Shown piece by piece: positions 1 through 9,100 of a stretch of 64,000 bases of DNA. The stretch comes from Methylobacterium haplocladii (GTDB lineage: Bacteria; Pseudomonadota; Alphaproteobacteria; Rhizobiales; Beijerinckiaceae), in contig NZ_BJZT01000015.1 of assembly GCF_007992175.1 (NCBI RefSeq), positions 62,001 through 126,000 of the forward strand. The letters run 5' to 3'. The notes under the pieces are model-generated. The model had not been told where the DNA came from and searched no databases. It saw only the letters and a list, made by a program, of their open reading frames with translations. Every line of letters begins with the position of its first letter. The stretch's first letter is position 1. The translations under genes and the position numbers were made by a program.

Positions 1-321
1 GGCGGCCTCGGCCTGTCGGGCGGCCAGCGCCAGCGCATCGCCCTTGCGCGGGCCCTCTACGGCGATCCGTTCCTCGTGGTGCTCGACGAGCCGAATTCCA
101 ACCTCGACGTCGAGGGCGACCGGGCGTTGTCGGCGGCGGTCCAGGCCGTGCGGGCGCGCGGCGGCATCGCCATCGTCATCGCCCATCGCCCGAGCGCCCT
201 GACGGCGGTCGACCGCATCCTCGTCCTCGCCGACGGCCGCGTGCAGATGCACGGCCCCCGCGACGACGTCCTGGCGCAGCTCAGCGCACTCACCCGGCAG
301 ACCCCCACGAGAGTCGCATGA
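1..321 (+). CDS. Type I secretion ABC transporter ATPase/permease, C-terminal end (partial)
   Basis: This is the last 106 residues of an ABC ATPase whose beginning lies before the window. The fragment opens on the ABC signature (LSGGQRQR). It continues through Walker B (FLVVLDEP), the D-loop (SNLD) and the switch histidine (IVIAHRPS), so it is the end of a nucleotide-binding domain. The next gene, an HlyD-type adaptor, overlaps its stop codon by 4 nt. That pairing is typical of the PrtD/LapB class of inner-membrane exporters, which drive one-step secretion of unfolded proteins with a C-terminal signal. The membrane domain and Walker A are not visible here. The secreted substrate is unknown and no RTX-type protein is seen nearby. 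Confidence 0.9.
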   Translation, partial: GGLGLSGGQRQRIALARALYGDPFLVVLDEPNSNLDVEGDRALSAAVQAVRARGGIAIVIAHRPSALTAVDRILVLADGRVQMHGPRDDVLAQLSALTRQTPTRVA

Positions 322-1625
322 GCAACGAAGCGGACGTCACCCGGGACACCCGTCGCTCGCTGCGGCGTCACATCGGCGGCGTGGTCGCGGTCATCGCCGT
401 GGCGGCGGGCGTGGGCGCCTGGACCGGGGCCACCGAACTCTCCGGCGCCATCATCGCCACCGGTTCGCTGGTGGTCGAGACCAACATCAAGAAGGTGCAG
501 CATCCCACCGGCGGTGTGGTCGATGATCTCAAGGTTCAGGAGGGCGCCCGCGTCCAGGCCGGCGACCTGCTGATCCGCCTCGACGCCACCACCGCGCGCG
601 CCACCTACGACAGCGTCACCAAGAGCCTGTTCGAGCTGGCCGCCCGCGGCGCCCGGCTGGAGGCCGAGCGTGATGGGCTCGACGGGGTCACCTTCCCCGC
701 CGACCTGACCGCCTCCGGTGCCGAGATCGCCCGCATCGTCGATGGCGAGCGCAAGCTCTTCCGCTTCCGGCGCGACGCGCTGCAAGGCCAGAAATCCCAG
801 TTGAAGGAGCGCGTCGGGCAGCTCGGCGAAGAGATCAAAGGCCTTGTCGAGCAATCCGCGGCCAAGGAGCAGGAATCGACGATCATCGCCCGCGAATACG
901 AGGGCGTGCAGGAGCTCTGGAAGCGGAACCTCATCCAGATGAGCCGCCTGACCGCGCTGGAACGCGACATCTCGCGGCTGAAGGGCGAGCGCGGCCTGCT
1001 CCTGGCCAACATCGCGCAGACCAAGGGCAAGATTTCGGAGACCGAGCTGCAGGTGATCCAGCTCGAACAGAACCTGCGCAGCGACGTGGCCAAAGAGCTC
1101 GCCGAGATCCGCGCCAAGGCCGCGACCCTGACGGAGCAGAAGATCACCGCTCTCGATCAGCTCCAGCGCATCGACATCCGGTCGCCCCAGACCGGCTACG
1201 TCCACGAACTCGCGGTCCATACCCGCGGCGGCGTGATCTCGCCGGGCGAACAGATCATGCTCGTGGTCCCGACCGCGGATTCCCTCGTCGTCGAGGTGCG
1301 CGTCGCCCCTCAGGACATCGACCGCCTGCGCACCGGCCAGGCCGCGGGCCTGCGCTTCCCGAGCTTCGACCAGCGCACCACGCCCGAGTTGCACGGCCGC
1401 GTCACCCGCATCGCGGCCGACGTCAGCGAGGACAAGCGCACGGGCAGCTTCTACTACCTCGTGCGGCTGGGCGTCACGAAGGATGAACTCGGCCGCCTCG
1501 ACGGCGCCAAGCTGATGCCCGGCATGCCGGTGGAAGCCTTCATCCGCACCGCCGACCGCACGGTCTTTTCATATCTGACCAAGCCCCTCGCCGATCAGGC
1601 ACGGCGTGCGTTTCGCGAGAAATGA
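318..1625 (+). CDS. HlyD-family type I secretion periplasmic adaptor
   Basis: This 435-residue membrane-fusion protein would link the inner-membrane ABC exporter to a TolC-like outer-membrane channel. A single hydrophobic anchor lies near residues 20-35 ([14 protein letters not shown]). It is followed by a first lipoyl-like half motif ([15 protein letters not shown]), a long charged alpha-helical hairpin around residues 95-285, a second half-motif region, and a beta-barrel end ([13 protein letters not shown] and PGMPVEAFI), which is the standard HlyD/PrtE order. The ATG overlaps the stop of the upstream ATPase gene, implying translational coupling. Its length matches the PrtE family. No third component (TolC) is present in the window; it may be encoded elsewhere. 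Confidence 0.92.
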   Translation: MSNEADVTRDTRRSLRRHIGGVVAVIAVAAGVGAWTGATELSGAIIATGSLVVETNIKKVQHPTGGVVDDLKVQEGARVQAGDLLIRLDATTARATYDSVTKSLFELAARGARLEAERDGLDGVTFPADLTASGAEIARIVDGERKLFRFRRDALQGQKSQLKERVGQLGEEIKGLVEQSAAKEQESTIIAREYEGVQELWKRNLIQMSRLTALERDISRLKGERGLLLANIAQTKGKISETELQVIQLEQNLRSDVAKELAEIRAKAATLTEQKITALDQLQRIDIRSPQTGYVHELAVHTRGGVISPGEQIMLVVPTADSLVVEVRVAPQDIDRLRTGQAAGLRFPSFDQRTTPELHGRVTRIAADVSEDKRTGSFYYLVRLGVTKDELGRLDGAKLMPGMPVEAFIRTADRTVFSYLTKPLADQARRAFREK

Positions 1626-1947
1626 GGGTTCACCGCACGACCTGGCCGGCGAGTGGAGCCGTTTGCGTCCGGCTCCAGGTCGCAGCGAAGAGGGCCAGGG
1701 TGGCCGCTGGCCTGGACCTCACACGCGCTTTCCGAGAGTCGGATCACAAAATGCCGGCGCACGGGCGGCGCCAGCGGAGCGCCTCTCCTGCGCCACCGCG
1801 TCGATCCGAGTTCGATGACAGATGGCTGCGCAGCCGACACGTTCGACCGTGTGACCGTTGCCCCTCGCGCCTTCGCCGTCATCCCTTCGCGCGCGTGGAC
1901 GCCCGTTGCACCCGTCAACGGCTTGGGCTACTCACCACATACGGTCA
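1626..1947. other. Intergenic gap with no supported gene
   Basis: 322 bases between the adaptor gene and the tRNA. The open frames here are short, overlap one another on both strands, and show no recognisable domain. I see no terminator hairpin that I would defend. The tRNA promoter must lie at the right-hand end. Confidence 0.5.
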
Positions 1948-2024
1948 GCACCCGTAGCTCAGCTGGATAGAGCGTTGCCCTCCGAAGGCAAAGGTCACAC
2001 GTTCGAATCGTGTCGGGTGCGCCA
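1948..2024 (+). tRNA. tRNA-Arg (anticodon CCG)
   Basis: A complete 77-nt cloverleaf. The acceptor arms GCACCCG and CGGGTGC pair fully. The D arm is GCTC/GAGC, and the anticodon stem TTGCC/GGCAA carries the loop CTCCGAA with anticodon CCG. The T arm contains GTTCGAATC, and the 3' CCA is encoded. It reads CGG, a common arginine codon in this G+C-rich genome. tRNA genes of this kind are frequent attachment sites, and integrase debris lies just downstream. Confidence 0.97.
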
Positions 2025-2055
2025 ATCATAACGGCTCGTTTTCGTTATGATTTTG
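2024..2055 (+). terminator. Hairpin terminator after tRNA-Arg
   Basis: A 10-bp inverted repeat (AATCATAACG, loop, CGTTATGATT) is followed by a short T run directly after the CCA end. It is a good candidate for intrinsic termination of the tRNA transcript. Confidence 0.65.
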
Positions 2056-2132
2056 GCATTTTGATCCAAGCGGCCCAATCACACCGTCGATCAGCCTGTC
2101 ACGCTGCCGTCACAAGCATCGAGGCTGAAACC

Positions 2133-2244
2133 ATGGCAATCATCCGCAAGCGTGGGCAATCTTGGCAGGGCCAAGTGCGCCGTGACGGTCTTTCCCCGAT
2201 CTCGAAAACGTTTCTACTCCGGTCCGATGCAGCAGCGTGGGCTA
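2133..2244 (+). pseudogene. Tyrosine-recombinase (integrase) N-terminal remnant
   Basis: From the ATG at 2133 the frame reads MAIIRKRGQSWQGQVRR and then DGLSPISKTF and SDAAAWAS. This is the typical start of site-specific integrases (the N-terminal arm-binding region with an 'ISKTF...DA.AWA' pattern). The similarity stops at about 2244, where sequence of an IS630-type transposase begins. The catalytic domain (R-H-R-Y) is absent, so the gene is dead. It lies 109 nt after a tRNA-Arg, the usual position of an island integrase relative to its attachment site. I read it as the stump of an integrated element later cut by an insertion sequence. Confidence 0.7.
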
Positions 2245-2487
2245 GCCGGCGTGCGCGAAGCGATCGAAGCGGCCGGTGCGCGTCTGCTCTATCTCCCGGC
2301 CTACAGTCCGGACCTCAACCCGATCGAGCAGGCCTTCGCCGAACTGAAGGCACTCTTGCGGACAGCCGCCGCACGGACCGTCCCAGACCTTTGGGCCGCC
2401 ATCCCAAACGCCTTCGCCACTTTCAAACCCGACGAACGCCGAAACCATGTCGCAGCCGCTGGATACGATGCTTTCGAGCCAACATGA
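2242..2487 (+). mobile_element. IS630-family transposase, C-terminal remnant
   Basis: The frame ending at 2487 encodes VREAIEAAGARLLYLPAYSP and then DLNPIEQAFAELKALLR, ending in AAGYDAF. This is the final third of IS630-family transposases, including the last acidic residue of the DDE triad in the NPIEQ motif. The earlier two-thirds, with the first two aspartates, is missing, so it cannot be active. Its left edge falls inside an integrase remnant at about 2242. I could not define terminal inverted repeats. Confidence 0.82.
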
Positions 2488-2508
2488 CAGGGAACGGCGC
2501 TCAGTCAG

Positions 2509-2778
2509 TCAAGGGTCGTTCCCAGGCGTCGGTATTCGAACGTCAGGCTGTCCCTGATCGACTTCGCATACGAGCCGAACATTGCTCACGATGGCTTGGT
2601 ATTCGTCCTTCACACGGATCGCTATAACACCGCCTTCGCCTAGAACATCGAGTTCTTGAACGAAAGTTACCGCAAGCATGAGTGCCCTATGTCGTGCGTC
2701 TTGCGCAGAAGCCAATTCAACGCCTTGCGTATCGTGGACTGGATGCTCACCATCCACATCAAAATAAAACATGGGCAT
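2509..2778 (-). CDS. Small DUF6894-like protein
   Basis: An 89-residue protein starting MPMFYFDVDGEHPVHD, with the GVELAS and AQDARHRAL elements seen in a family of short proteins common in Methylobacterium and Bradyrhizobium (DUF6894). The function of the family is unknown. There is no signal peptide or membrane segment. An in-frame ATG two codons further in (2772) is an alternative start. The surrounding DNA is poorer in G+C than the rest of the window, and the neighbours are mobile-element remnants and a secreted accessory protein, so it probably belongs to the tRNA-adjacent accessory patch. Confidence 0.65.
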   Translation of the reverse strand: MPMFYFDVDGEHPVHDTQGVELASAQDARHRALMLAVTFVQELDVLGEGGVIAIRVKDEYQAIVSNVRLVCEVDQGQPDVRIPTPGNDP

Positions 2779-3030
2779 AGCAAATCACAACGCAACTCAG
2801 CATCGTGATGACGTATCGGTCTTCTCAAGCATTTTCCATGTGGTGGAGTACCGTCCGTACTGTTCCTTTGAAGTAGCTAATTTCTATCGATCTCGACCAT
2901 CGTTACACATGCTCGCAATCCAGACGCCAACCGCAGGCAACGCCGACTTGCGCTCATGGAAATTGTCGATGCATGCGTCGGCACATCAGAGAAGAACTAC
3001 GGCCGCACTCAATCAAGGATTTGGATCTTG

Positions 3031-3612
3031 ATGAAACTGCTACTCACCCTGTTCGCCGGTCCGCTTTTTATTGGGTCGGCCTATGCTGAGACGCCATCCA
3101 GCGATTGCGCTCGGAAATTTATCGGCACTTGGCGGCACGAAGGCGCAACCACGAGCAATACCGAGACACTGACAGCCGACGGACAGGCGATCTGCAGTGG
3201 CAACGCCTTCTGCAGTCAGGGCACGTGGTCATGCACCGGGAACGTGGCGCACTACCAGAACGCCGGCGGTGCATGGGACTACGTGCTTCAGCCGGGTGGC
3301 CAAGTGTTGCAAGGGCCGGGAAACAACAGGGCAATTCGCCTGACCGCGGCGCCGCGTGATCCGGAGCCACGGCGACAAGCCACGCGTGGGTGCAACGGCG
3401 GGGTGACCGTATCGGAAGAAGCTGGTCGAGACGATAACTGCCTCATCGTCAACAACCAGTGTGGCACTACGATTTCTGTAAAGTTGGGAACGACGCAGAG
3501 CGCGAAGTACCGAGGCTCGCAGGACGTAGAATCAGGCCGGCCGGCAAGAATCTGCAGCGGCTATGGATCCTCGAAATATGTCTACAAGGGTTTTACGGTT
3601 CCCCGGATGTAG
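3031..3612 (+). CDS. Secreted cysteine-containing protein of unknown function
   Basis: 193 residues with a clear signal peptide (MKLLLTLFAGPLFIGSAYA, cleavage before ETPSS). I do not recognise the mature part. It has an N-terminal stretch with FIGTWRHEGA and paired cysteines (CSGNAFCSQGTWSC), suggesting a small disulphide-bonded beta domain. The C-terminal half holds further cysteines (CNGGV, DNCLIVNNQCGTT, ICSGYGSS). The start at 3031 is chosen because the signal peptide begins there and AAGGA lies 11 nt upstream; an ATG at 2956 would put charged residues before the signal. It sits in the lower-G+C patch after the tRNA. Confidence 0.65.
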   Translation: MKLLLTLFAGPLFIGSAYAETPSSDCARKFIGTWRHEGATTSNTETLTADGQAICSGNAFCSQGTWSCTGNVAHYQNAGGAWDYVLQPGGQVLQGPGNNRAIRLTAAPRDPEPRRQATRGCNGGVTVSEEAGRDDNCLIVNNQCGTTISVKLGTTQSAKYRGSQDVESGRPARICSGYGSSKYVYKGFTVPRM

Positions 3613-3784
3613 ACCAGCCGAACAACCAATGAATGGTAACGTCGTAGAGCGCGCATCAGGTTGTCGTCCGACGAACAGACCGCGCAGCATAGTGCTATCC
3701 GCTCGCCCCGACATCGTCACGCTTTGGGACGCGTGCGCGAGCAGCGATCGCTAAGATCCAAGATCGATTTGAATCTGACCATTG

Positions 3785-4174
3785 CTACCAAAGCAGAGCT
3801 TGTAGGCAGAATGTCTCTGATGCCTTCGCTTCGAAGAAATGACGCGTGGTTTTCGGCGGGTAGAGTTCACCGGCACGCGCACGACGAAGAACGTCTTCTC
3901 GGGTCGGGCGAATCTCGGCGCGCCATGACGTCAAAGCCACGTCATCGTATGCCAGGATGCGAACGGGCACCCGGCCGAGGCCGAGCTGGATCGCGGCTGC
4001 GTGGCGGTGGTGGCCGTCGAGGATGGCGAACGTCGTCCGTTCGAGGCAGATCGGCTGCGTCCAAGCCTGTCGCGTGACGATCATCGCGATGACGTCGCGG
4101 ACCCGCCCCGGGATGATCTGCTCCGTCGGCCGCAGGTCCAGGGGGGACATCAGGCGGATCTCGTCCGCGTTCAC
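3785..4174 (-). CDS. sbnI: Short SbnI-like ParB/SerK-fold protein (probable L-serine kinase of the siderophore pathway)
   Basis: 129 residues starting at a GTG that overlaps the sbnH stop codon (GTGA). The body has the ParB-N/sulfiredoxin/SerK pattern: SPLDLRPTEQIIPGRV, then PICLERTTFAILDGHHRHAA, then LGLGRVPVRIL. The DGHHR motif is the nucleotide-handling loop of this fold. In S. aureus, SbnI phosphorylates L-serine to O-phosphoserine, the substrate of SbnA. The last position in a colinear sbn operon supports the same role. It is only about half the length I recall for S. aureus SbnI (about 254 aa), lacking the C-terminal half. Assignment to the fold is firm; kinase activity is inferred. Confidence 0.75.
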   Translation of the reverse strand: MNADEIRLMSPLDLRPTEQIIPGRVRDVIAMIVTRQAWTQPICLERTTFAILDGHHRHAAAIQLGLGRVPVRILAYDDVALTSWRAEIRPTREDVLRRARAGELYPPKTTRHFFEAKASETFCLQALLW

Positions 4175-5385
4175 GCCGACTGCTCCGGGACGACGGCGCC
4201 GTCGGCCAGGAAGAGGCGCTCCGGGTGCGCGTGGCACAGGAAGTCGTGGTGCGAGATGTCCCAGCCATAGGCGCCGGCCATCAGGAAGACGACGCGGTCG
4301 CCGATCCGGGCACGTTCCACGGGGATGTCGCGGGCCAGAATATCCTTGGGCGTGCAGAGTTCGCCGGCCAGCGTCAGCGGCTCCCCGGCGATCTCCGGAC
4401 GTGGCCAGTCGTTGTGCCATGCCTCCCGCGGTTGGATGGCGAAGGGGTGATCATGCGCCCAGGAATTCGGCAGGCGGAAATGATGCGTGCCGCCGCGCAG
4501 GAGCGCGAAGGCCCGGCCGTGGGCACGCTTGAGGTCGACGATCTCGCAGACATAGGCCGCGTGATAGGCGGCGACGATGCGGCCGCACTCGAACTGGACG
4601 CGGGTGCGCGCATCGAGATGCGGCGCGAGCAGGCGTGCGAACGCGTCCGCGTCGAAGCGCCAGTCCGGATCGGCGTAGTCGACCCCCCATCCGCCGCCGA
4701 GATTGACCAGCCGGAGATCGAGGCCGTAGGCCTCCGCCCAGCGGCGGGCGAGGGCGAGTTCCGCGGCGCAGAGCGCAGCGTGGCCGGCAGCATCGCGGTT
4801 GTTCGAGACGGTGTGGAAGTGGAACCCCTCGAAGCGCAGCGCCGGGCAGTCGCGTAGTACCGCGATGGCGTCGGGGATCGCGGCCTCCTCGATGCCGAAC
4901 TGCGTTGCCGCGCCGCCCATGGTCAGGGTCGCGCCGGGCACCGGGCCGGCGAGGTTGACCCGCAGCAGCACCGGCAGGATCGCGCCGGCCGCCTCGGCGA
5001 CGGCGTTGGCGATCCGCATGGCCTGCAGGCTCTCCAGGTGCAGCCGCTCGACGCCGTGCGCGAGCAGCGTGGCGATGTCCGATCCCGTGCGGGCCGGGCC
5101 GCCCATGATGATCCGTGCGCTCAGGCCTACGGCAGCGCGAACCCGCCTGATCTCGCCCGCGGAAGCGACTTCGAAGCCGGCGACATGGGGAGCGAGCGCC
5201 CTGAGCACGCGGGGGTCGTTGTTCGCCTTTACGGCGTAGAAGAACTCGGCGCCGCGCGGCAGCGCCGAGACGAGCGACCGGGCGTGATCCATCAGGGCAT
5301 CGAGATCGTAGACGAAGGCGCAGACCGGCCGGTCATCCCGCGTCAGGGCGGCGATCTGCTCGATGGTGGGGCGAAACAGCGTCAT
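4171..5385 (-). CDS. sbnH: Type III PLP-dependent decarboxylase of siderophore synthesis (SbnH-like)
   Basis: A 404-residue member of the ornithine/diaminopimelate decarboxylase (alanine-racemase) fold. YAVKANNDP carries the PLP lysine near residue 53, NLGGGWGVDY is the phosphate-binding glycine motif, and GELCTPKDIL carries the cysteine of the dimeric active site. In the staphyloferrin B pathway SbnH decarboxylates the citryl-diaminopropionate intermediate to citryl-diaminoethane. The start codon overlaps the sbnG stop (ATGA), and its own stop overlaps the sbnI start. The family also includes diaminopimelate and arginine decarboxylases; the operon position decides the call. Confidence 0.9.
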   Translation of the reverse strand: MTLFRPTIEQIAALTRDDRPVCAFVYDLDALMDHARSLVSALPRGAEFFYAVKANNDPRVLRALAPHVAGFEVASAGEIRRVRAAVGLSARIIMGGPARTGSDIATLLAHGVERLHLESLQAMRIANAVAEAAGAILPVLLRVNLAGPVPGATLTMGGAATQFGIEEAAIPDAIAVLRDCPALRFEGFHFHTVSNNRDAAGHAALCAAELALARRWAEAYGLDLRLVNLGGGWGVDYADPDWRFDADAFARLLAPHLDARTRVQFECGRIVAAYHAAYVCEIVDLKRAHGRAFALLRGGTHHFRLPNSWAHDHPFAIQPREAWHNDWPRPEIAGEPLTLAGELCTPKDILARDIPVERARIGDRVVFLMAGAYGWDISHHDFLCHAHPERLFLADGAVVPEQSA

Positions 5386-6164
5386 GCCTGGTCTCCGAAG
5401 GCGGCACGCCAGCCGCGATCCGACTCGGTCAGCGCCCGGCGCAGCAGGCCGCGGTCATTGGCGGCGATGACCCCGAGGGTGCCTTCGTCCAGTATTTTCG
5501 GGGTGTCGGCCTCCGAACGGGCGAAGGCGAAGTTGAGGATCCCGGCCTGCCGGCAGATCCGGGCGAGCGCGGTTCCCGCAGCGGTCACGGCTTCGGCGCC
5601 GGTCTGCCAGGGCAGGCCGATCGCCTGTGAGTAGTCGGCGGCGCCGAAGAGCAGCCCGTCGATGCCGTCGAGCCGGGCGATCCGCTCGGCGGCATCGAGG
5701 CCGGCCGGCGTTTCGATCATCGCGATCACCAGGGTCTCGCGATCGAGCCGGGCGACGAGGTCCGGGAGGTCGCAGTCGCCGAAGCGGCCGAGGCGTCCGG
5801 CATTGAGCCCCCGGATGCCGCGCGGCGCGTAGCGCGCGTTCCGCACCGTCTCCTCGGCCTGCTCGGGCGACTCGACCCGTGGCACCACGATCCCGGCGGC
5901 TCCGGCATCCAGGCTCTGCAGGATGCGCTCGGAGGCGGCGTTCGGCACGCGAACGAGGGCGCTCACGCCGGCCCGGTCGGCGGCAGCGAGGAGCCGTTCG
6001 AGGGCGCCGCCGTCGATCAGGGTGTGCTCCAGGTCGATCAGCACGAAGTCGAAGCCGGCCACGGCCGCGATCTCGACGATCTCGGAGGCGGGAATCGACA
6101 CGAACAGGCCGCCGGCCGGACGGCCTCGATCCAAGAGGGTCTTGAGGCGAAGGCGCGCGCTCAC
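5382..6164 (-). CDS. sbnG: Citrate synthase of the HpcH/HpaI aldolase fold (SbnG-like)
   Basis: 260 residues, close to S. aureus SbnG in length. It shows the HpcH/HpaI class II aldolase pattern: FVLIDLEHTLIDGG (catalytic histidine region), VSALVRVPN, GIVVPRVESPEQAE, and MIETPAGLD with GLLFGAADYS, which supply the metal-binding acids. SbnG makes citrate from oxaloacetate and acetyl-CoA for staphyloferrin B, uncoupling the siderophore from the TCA-cycle enzyme. The GTG start overlaps the upstream synthetase stop (GTGA), and its stop overlaps the sbnH ATG. Without the context it could be mistaken for a 2,4-dihydroxyhept-2-ene-dioate aldolase. Confidence 0.88.
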   Translation of the reverse strand: MSARLRLKTLLDRGRPAGGLFVSIPASEIVEIAAVAGFDFVLIDLEHTLIDGGALERLLAAADRAGVSALVRVPNAASERILQSLDAGAAGIVVPRVESPEQAEETVRNARYAPRGIRGLNAGRLGRFGDCDLPDLVARLDRETLVIAMIETPAGLDAAERIARLDGIDGLLFGAADYSQAIGLPWQTGAEAVTAAGTALARICRQAGILNFAFARSEADTPKILDEGTLGVIAANDRGLLRRALTESDRGWRAAFGDQA

Positions 6165-9100
6165 AGCCTGTGTCCCGGCGCCGCGAGTGGATTGGCGACT
6201 CTTCGGCCGCGGGCGCCGGCCGGGTCGAGACGGCGGCGGGCAAGGTCCTCCATCACCACGGTCTCGGCCGCGAGCCGATAGCGCAAAGCCCCCTCGCGTG
6301 AAGCGGGATGGGCGGCGCAATGATCGGCCAACACGGCGACGACCCGCTCCCAGAACCGCGCCTCCGGAAACCCGAACCAGAGATCGAGGCACCAGCCGAG
6401 CTCGGCCAGGTTCACGCCGAAGAGAGCGTCGACCATGAAGTCGCGCACATCCTCGACATCGCGGGCCTCGACATAGGAATTGGCGTTGACGCGGGCATGC
6501 TCGGCCGGCGTCGGGACGAGGTCCGGCCGTCGGCATTTCAGCAGGTCCGGCACGAAGCGGACGCCGTCGTGAAAGTCCTTCAGCGCCACGCGGGTCGGCC
6601 AGCCGTCGCGGTGGAACAGCACCATGTTCTGCTGGTGGCTCTCCAGCGCGATGCCCTTCGCGACCAGCAGGTGCACCACCGGCAGCATCGCCACGGTGAG
6701 CAGCCTGTCGAGCCACGGCTCGACGCCGTGCCGGGCGATCCAGTCCGCGATGAACGGCGCATCGCCGTCGCGATGGGTCAGCGCCGTGAACGGCACGGCG
6801 GCTTCGCCCTGGAGATGCGGGCCGACCGGGTCGCGCCAGATCGCCGAGAGCGCGCCGCGGAGCGATCCGGCCCGGTCCCAGGACGGCGCGAGCGTCACCG
6901 CCGCGCCCATGCGCTCGGCGAGCAGGACGGTGCCCGACATGCGCAGGAACGCATCGTCGCGGGCGACCTCGCCGAGCCATTCGCTGACGATCGGCGCGTT
7001 CAGCACCGTATGCGGCGCCAGCGTGCGGGCCGTGGACGTGTTGCGGATCGAGAGAGAGAGCTTCAGCGACGGCGCGGACGGATCCGTGCTGTCGCCGAGG
7101 GTGCGGATCGATTGCTGGGCGCGGTAAGCATGCGGTCCCTCGCCGAGAACGATCAATCGGCCCCCATGCCGCGCCGCGGCGCTCGCGCCGTCGGCGAGAC
7201 GCTCCCACTGCCAGGGATGGACCGGCAGCAGAACGAAGTCTTCGGAGGCTCCGCCGCGCACCGTTATGCGGGCCTCGAACGCCGACCGGGTCTTTGGGTC
7301 GAGGGTTTGGGACAGCAGGCCGTCGTCCTGACCGTTCGCGACGCCGATCGCGCCGCCGGCCGCGATCGAACGGTGGGCGGCGATCCAGACGGGACGGATA
7401 TCGGCCCCGAATTCGGGACCGTAGGCGGCGTTGTCGGCGGGCGAGAAGCCGATGCGGGACTTGAAGCAGGGGTGGTAGCGATGCCCGTCGGGCAGGGCGC
7501 CCTCCAGCGAGTCGTAGTCGAGCGATCGGAGGCGCTTGCCGGCACCGTGTGCGAGGGCGCGGGCGTGGTTGTCCTGGGTGCGGGCGAGTTCCTCCGCGAA
7601 ACGTGTGTGGTCGTCTGCCGTGCCGGGCAGGTGCGGCAGAAGATCGGCAAGGAAGGTGGAGGCATCGCCGACCGCCGCTCCCGCCGTGGTGAGGCTGCCG
7701 GCCTCGACCAGCACGCGGCCATAAGCCCACATCCGGCGGGCGCGGGCCGTGTAGGTTCGGGCCCCGTTCGCGGTGGTGATGACGATGCTTAGGCCGTTGT
7801 CGGCCTCTCGGAGCGTCAGTACGGAGGCGGGAAGCAGTTCCTCGTGCAGCAGCGCTCCGAGCAGTTGGACGGCGACGCGCTGACCGGCCTCGTTCCAGGC
7901 CTGCAGCGTGGCGTCCGCCGCGATATCCGAGCGGCTGTCCGCATTCGGAATGCGTAGCGGGTTGGCCAGCCGCACATAATCCGGCCGTTCACCGCGTCCG
8001 GCGAGGCAGCTCGCGAGATTGCCCTTGGCGGGCAGCGTCTCGGCGTCGAGCAGGCGCGCGACCAGGGCGGCCGTCGCGGGGCCCTCGTCTGCCTCGGCGA
8101 GGGTTTGCGACAGCACCTGCCAGAGACCGGCCTCGTCGCGATCGGCCGCCCGCGCGACGATCGCGACGACATGCGAGGCTTGGTTGACGACGAGGTAATA
8201 GAGAAGCCGGTGCCAAGCCTCGTCGGCCGAATAATAGACCGCCGGATCGAGTTCGAGGCCGGGCGCCACCGCCGCAAAGCGTCGGCCGTCGATGCTGATG
8301 CCCTCGAGATCGCGCAGCACGAGGCGGTCGGGCAGACGGCCGTCCGCGATTGCGTCGAAGGCGAGCAGGCTGTTCTGCGCGTGCGCCTCCAGGCTGATCC
8401 CGGTCGTCGCGAACAGGCGCAGGGCCGGCAGCAGGACGGCCCGCCCATAGGCCCGGATCCAGGCCGCTGCCCCCTCGGCATGGAGCGCACAGCCGAGATC
8501 GGCCAGGATCGGCCGGCCGTCGCGGGGCAAGGGTTCCAGCAGGCCGGCGACGACGAAGGCTTCGCGGGACGGTCCCTCGCGCACCAGAACGCCGGTGACG
8601 GCGTCGAGTTGCGGATGGTCGACGAATAGCGCACCGCGCTCGCTCAACACGTCGAGCCCCGCCGCGGCGACGGCTTCGGGCACGGCCGCGAAGGCGCGGG
8701 CGGCGGCGATGCTGCGGGCGAGATGCTCGCGGCTGTTGGTGCGGGCGAAGTTGGTGATCCGGGCCGCGATCGGCAGCTTGAGAAACAGGTTGCTCTCCGG
8801 CGCGAACACCGTGCGGACGGAGGAAGTCGGCCGCACGGTCTCGCCGCTCGGTCCCGTCAGCACGAGCCGGCCCTCGGCGACGAGCGTCGTGAAGGCCGGG
8901 TCGGCCTCCAGGCGCGCGGCCTGCCAGGGATGGCTCGGCAGGACGACGCGTTCGCCGATCGTCTCCGGCGAGAGGCCGGACAGGGCGACCAGCGCAGCGT
9001 GGGTCGCTGCCTCGGCGCCCGGATCGCGCCACAGGCCGCCGACGCAGTCGCGATCGGCCAGGATCCAGCGCAGCCGGAAGGCGGCGCCGCGCTCCGGGCC

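Noticed and set aside
57..1394. 445-residue minus-strand open frame across the HlyD gene
   Set aside because: It is antisense to a well-supported HlyD gene, has no domain, and its composition is typical of a high-G+C shadow frame.
2010..2627. A single 205-residue gene spanning the integrase and IS630 pieces
   Set aside because: The integrase frame simply runs out of frame through the transposase remnant; similarity changes family and frame at about 2242.
5382..7730. 782-residue frame that would extend sbnG upstream
   Set aside because: Only the last 260 residues match the aldolase family; the upstream part lies in a shadow frame of the fused synthetase. The GTG at 6164 is the sensible start.
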